Assembly (NCBI GenBank): GCA_017620435.1
Contig: JAFZQL010000058.1
Location: 1-9,772 of the forward strand
From: Erysipelotrichaceae bacterium
GTDB lineage: Bacteria > Bacillota_I > Bacilli_A > Erysipelotrichales > Erysipelotrichaceae
DNA: 9,772 nucleotides
Direction of reading: 5' to 3'
Below the pieces are notes generated by a model that saw nothing but the letters and a program-made list of their open reading frames with translations, did not search any database and was not told the origin of the DNA. Below are positions 5,614 to 9,772 of this stretch, in pieces. Position 1 is the stretch's first letter. Every line of letters begins with the position of its first letter. The position numbers and the translations under genes are program-made.

Positions 5614-7287
5614 ATGGGATATCAGGTGTTATACAGAACATACAGACCGGCAAAATTTTCTGAAGTAGTCGGACAGAAGTACATTGTTAAGACACTGCTG
5701 AACGCGATCAAAAAGAACAGGATCGCCCACGCGTATCTTTTTGCCGGGCCTAGAGGTACCGGTAAAACATCGGTAGCCAAACTCTTTGCGAAAGCGATCA
5801 ACTGCGAGAATTTCAAAGAAGAGTCCTGCGATACCTGCAAGAACTGTCTTGCCTATCTGGAAGGCAGTCATCCGGACATTATTGAACTCGATGCCGCCAG
5901 CAACAACGGTATCGACGATATCAGAGAAATCATTGAACAGGTGCCTTACGCACCTCTGTTGGGAAAATACAAAGTATACATCATCGATGAAGTACACATG
6001 CTGACGACCCAGGCTTTTAATGCGCTGCTGAAGACACTGGAAGAACCGCCGGCACATGTGATCTTTATTTTTGCGACGACCGATCCGCAGAAAGTTATCC
6101 CGACCGTGCTGTCCAGATGCCAGCGCTACAACTTCTCGAAAATCAGTACTTTTGAAATCAAGAAGAAAACCATGGAGATCCTGGAAAAGGAAGGCATCGC
6201 CTATGAGGAAAAGGCTGTCGAAGAACTTGCCAGGATGGCGGAAGGCGGAATGCGTGATGCCTTGTCTTTGCTGGAACAGTGCCTTGCCTACAATCCTGAT
6301 GAAGTAACCCTTGAAGATGTTGAACACATTTTCGGTCTGACTTCGGTAAAAGAAGAAGTCAGTCTGTTTACAGACATCCACAGCAATCATGTCAGCGATG
6401 TCATCGGCAGACTCAGAAACATGTATACCCAGGGCATGGATACCAAGCGCCTGGCCGTCGACCTCCTGGAGATCGTCAAGGATGCACTGATTTATTCCGA
6501 CCAGGGCAAAGACACTTTATTGAACCGTCTCACGGCCGCAGAAGCGCAGGAGATCCTGAACCTCACAACAACAGACGATCTGTTAAAAGACGCCAGGGAC
6601 CTGGAAGAAACCGTATCCAAAGAAAAACAGAATCAGAACTTCCTGGTCTATCTTGAACTCTGCCTGATCAAAATGGCAGGACGAAACAAAGCGGCAGCCG
6701 AGAAAGTTCAGCCTATAAAAGAATCCGTAACAGAACCGGTAAAAGAAACGGAAGAAAAGAAAACGACAGAACCGGAACCAGAACAGGAACCGGTCATTGA
6801 AGAACCGGTTGAAGAAGTCGAACCGATCATTGAATACAACACCGACTTCCTGCTATCGATCCTTCTGGATGCCAACAGGGATCTGAAAATCAACGACCAG
6901 ATCATCTACAACAAGCTGGATCTCTACCGATACGAATCCGACAAACGCAAGTTCTATCAGCTTCTGATCGGCACCGAACTGTTCGCTTCCAACAAGGACG
7001 CGATCATCATCTGCGGAAACAAGACCCAGGCCGACACCATCAATACCCGTTCCACAAACGAGGAACTGTATGATTTCCTGAATGAAGAATTCGGTATCGA
7101 CAAGATGGTCTACGGCATTGATGAAGACAGGAAGAAACAGCTGATCAGCCTATACAAGAAGACACCGGAAGAAAAAAGAAACAGACCGGTATATATTGAA
7201 AAATACACACGTAAAAAAACAGAAAACCAGACCCAGGAAGACAGATTACGAGATCTGTTCGGTGACCGGGTGAAAGTAGAGGAATGA
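5614..7287 (+). CDS. dnaX: DNA polymerase III subunit gamma/tau (clamp loader)
   Basis: AAA+ ATPase core of the clamp loader, which opens the beta clamp and places it on primed DNA. The 557-residue protein begins MGYQVLYRTYRPAKF, the conserved DnaX start, so ATG 5614 is chosen over ATG 5596. Walker A is GPRGTGKTS (45-53). The DnaX zinc module has C64, C72, C75 and C78. Walker B is IIDEVH (D125, E126) and the SRC motif is S167-R168-C169 (arginine finger R168). Sensor 2 is in GGMRDAL. The collar domain extends to about residue 365, followed by a Glu/Pro-rich linker (about 374-405) and a tau-like C-terminal domain ending LFGDRVKVEE. No upstream Shine-Dalgarno is present; a TATAAT lies 6 nt before the ATG. 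ybaB starts 1 nt after its stop. I saw no clear programmed frameshift site for a short gamma form. Confidence 0.97.
   Translation: MGYQVLYRTYRPAKFSEVVGQKYIVKTLLNAIKKNRIAHAYLFAGPRGTGKTSVAKLFAKAINCENFKEESCDTCKNCLAYLEGSHPDIIELDAASNNGIDDIREIIEQVPYAPLLGKYKVYIIDEVHMLTTQAFNALLKTLEEPPAHVIFIFATTDPQKVIPTVLSRCQRYNFSKISTFEIKKKTMEILEKEGIAYEEKAVEELARMAEGGMRDALSLLEQCLAYNPDEVTLEDVEHIFGLTSVKEEVSLFTDIHSNHVSDVIGRLRNMYTQGMDTKRLAVDLLEIVKDALIYSDQGKDTLLNRLTAAEAQEILNLTTTDDLLKDARDLEETVSKEKQNQNFLVYLELCLIKMAGRNKAAAEKVQPIKESVTEPVKETEEKKTTEPEPEQEPVIEEPVEEVEPIIEYNTDFLLSILLDANRDLKINDQIIYNKLDLYRYESDKRKFYQLLIGTELFASNKDAIIICGNKTQADTINTRSTNEELYDFLNEEFGIDKMVYGIDEDRKKQLISLYKKTPEEKRNRPVYIEKYTRKKTENQTQEDRLRDLFGDRVKVEE
6733..6829 (+). 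repeat. GAACCGG repeats encoding the Glu/Pro linker of DnaX
   Basis: GAACCGGT or GAACCGGA recurs at 6733, 6769, 6788 and 6802, encoding EPV/EPE units in the disordered linker between collar and tau domain. It is low-complexity coding sequence and probably prone to length change between strains. Confidence 0.6.
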
Positions 7288-7288
7288 T

Positions 7289-7594
7289 ATGGATATCAAT
7301 AAACTGATGCAACAGGCACAGGCGATGCAGAAACAGATGGAAGAGGTCGGAAAGCAGATCGATGCCATGGAGTTTGAAGGAAGCGCTTCAAACGGACTGG
7401 TAAAGGTAACGGTCAGCGGAGACGACAGGCTTCAATCTGTCTGGATCGATCCGTCGATCCTGAATCCGGATGATCAGGAAATGATCCAGGATCTGATCAT
7501 GATCGCCGTTAACGACGCGATAGATAAAGCCGACGACTACAAAAAGAACCGCCTCGGTTCCATGGCCTCCGCAATGGGTCTGCCAATAAAGTAA
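7289..7594 (+). CDS. ebfC: YbaB/EbfC-family nucleoid-associated protein
   Basis: A 101-residue DNA-binding protein of the YbaB/EbfC family, which forms dimers with a tweezer-like shape and binds DNA as a minor nucleoid protein. The N-terminal helix MDINKLMQQAQAMQKQMEEV is rich in Met/Gln and typical, followed by the beta core GLVKVTVSGDDRLQSVWIDPSILNPDD and a helix ending in the conserved M..AMGLP motif (SMASAMGLPIK). AGAGGA sits about 8 nt before ATG 7289. It lies 1 nt after dnaX and 1 nt before recR, the classic dnaX-ybaB-recR operon, so it is co-expressed with replication and recombination proteins. Confidence 0.96.
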   Translation: MDINKLMQQAQAMQKQMEEVGKQIDAMEFEGSASNGLVKVTVSGDDRLQSVWIDPSILNPDDQEMIQDLIMIAVNDAIDKADDYKKNRLGSMASAMGLPIK

Positions 7595-7595
7595 G

Positions 7596-8192
7596 ATGTA
7601 TCCCAAGAATTTTGAAAAACTGATCGCAGCACTTGAAACGCTTCCCGGTGTAGGAAACAAAACGGCACAGCGTTACGCCTTTAGTCTGCTTGACAGAAAC
7701 ACAGAGAATATCGATGAAATGATTGAATCGCTGCAGGGTATCCGGCATATCAGAAGATGCAGGACCTGCGGTTTTCTTTCGGATGAAGACGAGTGTCTTT
7801 TCTGCAAGGACAAAACCCGAAACAGCAGCACGATCATGGTCGTAGCCTACCCGCAGGATGTGGTCGCAATCGAAAAGACCGGTTCCTATAAAGGACTCTA
7901 CCACGTACTGAACGGACTGATCTCTTCCTCAAAAGGGATCTATCCGGAAGACATCGGAATAGACGGACTGATCAAAAGAATTTCCCAGGAAACAAAGGAA
8001 GTCATCATCGCCACATCACCGACCATGGACGGGGAGATGACGGCGCTGTATCTCGATAAGATTCTGAAAGACAAAGGCGTTCTCGTCACCAGGCTGGCGC
8101 ACGGACTGCCGATGGGCGCTTCTCTGGATTATGCCGATGAACTGACCCTGATAAAAGCCTTAGACAACAGAAGGAAGATCAATGATGAATAA
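7596..8192 (+). CDS. recR: Recombination mediator RecR
   Basis: RecR works with RecO/RecF to load RecA on SSB-coated gapped DNA. The 198-residue length is the family norm. The helix-hairpin-helix LPGVGNKTA (16-24) is followed by a C4 zinc finger (C55, C58, C67, C70) and a Toprim domain (VVAIEKTG around E93; ATSPTMDGE at 139-147; AHGLPMG and ADELTL near the end). All family landmarks are intact. ATG 7596 follows the ybaB stop by 1 nt with only a weak ribosome site, so translational coupling is likely. Its 3' end overlaps the start of the nuclease gene, which puts that gene in the same operon. Confidence 0.97.
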   Translation: MYPKNFEKLIAALETLPGVGNKTAQRYAFSLLDRNTENIDEMIESLQGIRHIRRCRTCGFLSDEDECLFCKDKTRNSSTIMVVAYPQDVVAIEKTGSYKGLYHVLNGLISSSKGIYPEDIGIDGLIKRISQETKEVIIATSPTMDGEMTALYLDKILKDKGVLVTRLAHGLPMGASLDYADELTLIKALDNRRKINDE

Positions 8193-9327
8193 ACTGCTGA
8201 CAGTATATGATGATCAGGAACCGCTGAACAACGTCATCAGCGCCTTGACATTAAATGCGCAAGAGATTTTTATCGTCTACCATCATGAAGTTTCAAGGAA
8301 CACCTTCGCAAACATTGAAGCCGTATTACGCAAGTATCTGGAAGACGCAAAGATCAGCTTCGTCCATTTAAACGACGATGAGAAACAGCTGAACGAGATC
8401 CTGGATGATAATCCCGAATCTTTCATCGATGTCGGCGCAGCCAGGTATCTGTCTCTGCTGCTGTTTGAAATAGCCAACCGCAGACAGAACACGATCATTT
8501 ATTACGACGACGAAGAGAACGTGGTCAAGGACTACCGCACCCACAGCGTACTGTATAAAGACGTATTCCGACTGAAGATCGAAGATGTCCTGAAACTAAG
8601 AGGCGGCGAGATCAAGTCCTTCATGCATCAGTCCGCAAGCGACGACAGAACCAAAGAAACCATCATCGACCTGGTAGAAAACAACATCGACAACTACGCG
8701 GCATTCATCCGTTTCCTGACCAAGCTCAATTCCATCATCAACAGCTCCAGACAATCCGGCTCCACCAGATTCGTTCTGGACCAGGAAGCCATTCAGAAAA
8801 TCAAGACCGACTACTGCTACAAGAAGAGCAGCGACCTGCTTGAGATCCGCGACAACTATCTGATCTTCAAGACCAGAAAACTGATGGAAATGGTCTGCGT
8901 ATCCGGGGCTTTCCTGGAGAACTACCTTTATATCGTTCTGAGCGAATCCGGATATTTCGATGACGTCATCATGAGCGCCGAGATCGACTTCTCCGACGAC
9001 AAGTACATTCAGCCGGTACGCTGCGAGATCGACTGCATGGTGATGCGCAACAACCGCCTGCTGTTTGTCAGCTGTAAGTCTTCGAAAGCCGACACCGGAG
9101 ACCTCAACGAAATTTATGTCCACAACTCCATGTTCGGCAACGCCTTGTCCGTTCCGGTACTCTGCGTGGGAGAAGAACTGGATCGCAAATATCCGTCTAT
9201 CTATGCCAAGTCCGAAGAGCTGGGCATCTACATCATCGACAAGTCGTCCTTCACGGACAAGCACGTCCTGGATGTCTTTTTAGAGATCCTGGATGGAACA
9301 TACCGGTATGATCCTCTGCCGGTATAG
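8182..9327 (+). CDS. Card1/Can2-like nuclease (DUF1887 family), CARF-like plus PD-(D/E)XK
   Basis: A 381-residue protein whose length and architecture match the Card1/DUF1887 family, known as cyclic-tetra-adenylate-activated nucleases of type III CRISPR. Residues 1-120 look like a Rossmann CARF domain (LLTVYDDQEPLNNVISAL opens like the family's sensor). The stretch FIDVGAARYLSLLLFEIA (81-98) occupies the place of the usual TGGTKLM ligand motif but has lost it. The C-terminal nuclease core has GAFLENYLY (E246), EID (E282, D284) and VSCKS (K299), then NEIYVHNSMFG, all as expected for this family's PD-(D/E)XK site. ATG 8182 or 8185 overlaps the recR end by 11 or 8 nt, with AAGGAAG just upstream, so it is translationally coupled to recR. 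No CRISPR array or cas gene is visible. The family fit is good; activation by cA4 is doubtful. Confidence 0.82.
   Translation: MMNKLLTVYDDQEPLNNVISALTLNAQEIFIVYHHEVSRNTFANIEAVLRKYLEDAKISFVHLNDDEKQLNEILDDNPESFIDVGAARYLSLLLFEIANRRQNTIIYYDDEENVVKDYRTHSVLYKDVFRLKIEDVLKLRGGEIKSFMHQSASDDRTKETIIDLVENNIDNYAAFIRFLTKLNSIINSSRQSGSTRFVLDQEAIQKIKTDYCYKKSSDLLEIRDNYLIFKTRKLMEMVCVSGAFLENYLYIVLSESGYFDDVIMSAEIDFSDDKYIQPVRCEIDCMVMRNNRLLFVSCKSSKADTGDLNEIYVHNSMFGNALSVPVLCVGEELDRKYPSIYAKSEELGIYIIDKSSFTDKHVLDVFLEILDGTYRYDPLPV
9301..9324 (+). repeat. Inverted repeat at the end of the nuclease gene
   Basis: TACCGG (9301-9306) and CCGGTA (9319-9324) are perfect inverted arms around a 12-nt spacer; CCGGTAT also occurs as a direct repeat. 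There is no T-run, so it is a poor terminator. Its position just before a TATAAT could make it an operator, but chance is possible. Confidence 0.3.
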
Positions 9328-9329
9328 TT

Positions 9330-9335
9330 TATAAT
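9330..9335 (+). promoter_or_regulatory. Putative -10 element of the PUA/EVE-like gene
   Basis: TATAAT lies 11 nt before ATG 9347, predicting a leader of only about 4-5 nt. The -35 region at 17 bp is TATGAT, a poor match. No Shine-Dalgarno is visible between this element and the start codon. Confidence 0.35.
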
Positions 9336-9346
9336 GAAATCAGAAA

Positions 9347-9772
9347 ATGGCAGCAATCGCATACATCACAGATTCAAAGATGCTGGAACTGCATCGTCTC
9401 AACAGACATAAGACGATCAACTTCTGGCGCATCTCAACCAACACCAACTTCTCCGATTTCATGGAAGGAGACCTCGTTTTCTTTCTGTCTAAAGACAAAG
9501 AACACAGACAGGGAAATGAGAAGGGAATTGTCGGATTCGGACGTCTGGCCTTCTTTACTTCCGGAAGCATCAAGACGATGTGGGACAGGTACGGCGTAAA
9601 CAACGGCTACCGGACTTTGGAAGAATTCAAGGAAGCGATCTTAAGAGTATCCAAGGACAAGAAGCTGCCGAAGAAGATCTCCGGTTTCTATCTGGAAAAC
9701 GTCACCTTCTTTCAACCGATATACTTGAGCGAGTGCGGGATGCAGATATCGGACAGAGTTGAATCCTACGTC
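9347..9772 (+). CDS. PUA/EVE-like domain protein (3' truncated by the window)
   Basis: From ATG 9347 the frame stays open for 142 codons to the window end. The start MAAIAYITDSKMLELH leads into NFWRIS (25-30), then GDLVFFLSKD (41-50) and KGIVGFGRL (59-67), and further down ISGFYLENVTFFQPIYLSECG (111-131, split by a beta-turn). The pattern of a GDLV-FF strand followed by a G-I-V-G-F-G strand is what one sees in PUA-fold proteins such as EVE and ASCH domains, which read modified bases or RNA. This is a pattern judgement, not a certain family call. The earlier ATG 9334 is in another frame and stops quickly. It starts 19 nt after the nuclease gene, same strand. Codon use looks like its neighbours. 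Confidence 0.6.
   Translation, partial: MAAIAYITDSKMLELHRLNRHKTINFWRISTNTNFSDFMEGDLVFFLSKDKEHRQGNEKGIVGFGRLAFFTSGSIKTMWDRYGVNNGYRTLEEFKEAILRVSKDKKLPKKISGFYLENVTFFQPIYLSECGMQISDRVESYV

Noticed and set aside
7209..7220. A7 run near the dnaX 3' end as a gamma/tau frameshift site
   Set aside because: The run is not in the A AAA AAG-type phase with a stimulatory hairpin and lies too near the C-terminus to make a gamma-like product.
8596..9264. Minus-strand open frame (222 codons) opposite the nuclease gene
   Set aside because: Composition mirrors the + strand codons; no ribosome site or family resemblance.
8182..9772. CRISPR array or cas genes expected beside a Card1-like nuclease
   Set aside because: No regularly spaced repeats and no cas-like protein are visible anywhere in the window.

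Overview
The window looks like an origin-proximal stretch of a low-to-mid-GC Firmicute chromosome, roughly 45-50% GC by eye, with every convincing gene on the + strand. Three observations support this. The core order serS ... tadA, dnaX, ybaB/ebfC, recR matches the oriC-near order known from Bacillus. Two parS-type ParB sites lie just downstream of serS. serS is preceded by a tRNA-Ser T-box. The SRP RNA is of the short (about 75-80 nt) Alu-less kind, unlike the long RNA of Bacillus. With the overall codon style, this makes an Erysipelotrichia-like lineage (close to Mollicutes) my best guess, but that is inference, not a determination.

Layout. 1-1470: 3' part of an ABC exporter, ending in an intrinsic terminator that overlaps its stop codon. 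1497-1738: promoter and seryl T-box leader (specifier UCC, T-box UGGC). 1739-3022: serS. 3023-3139: a perfect parS, the serS terminator, a second parS and a -10 element. 3140-4289: a HAD hydrolase followed by a 4-TM protein. 4286-4400: strong promoter and SRP RNA. 4406-5553: a 4-TM protein, a 61-residue single-TM protein and tadA, tightly packed. 5602-9327: dnaX, ybaB, recR and a Card1/DUF1887-type nuclease, packed with 1-nt gaps or short overlaps. 9347-9772: the start of a PUA/EVE-like protein that runs off the window.

How it fits together. Most of the region is housekeeping: tRNA-Ser charging controlled by uncharged tRNA-Ser, tRNA wobble editing, the clamp loader, nucleoid/recombination proteins, protein targeting and chromosome segregation sites. 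The less ordinary parts are the following. (1) A parS lies in the presumed promoter spacer of the HAD gene. (2) Two genes (HAD and dnaX) have TATAAT exactly 6 nt before the ATG and no Shine-Dalgarno, which suggests leaderless transcripts; a third gene (9347) has a similar but longer spacing. (3) A Card1-like nuclease with a degenerate CARF ligand motif is translationally coupled to recR, with no CRISPR in view, and is followed by a PUA/EVE-like gene. Item 3 is the best candidate for an undescribed system here, possibly a nucleic-acid sensing or defence pair attached to the recombination operon.
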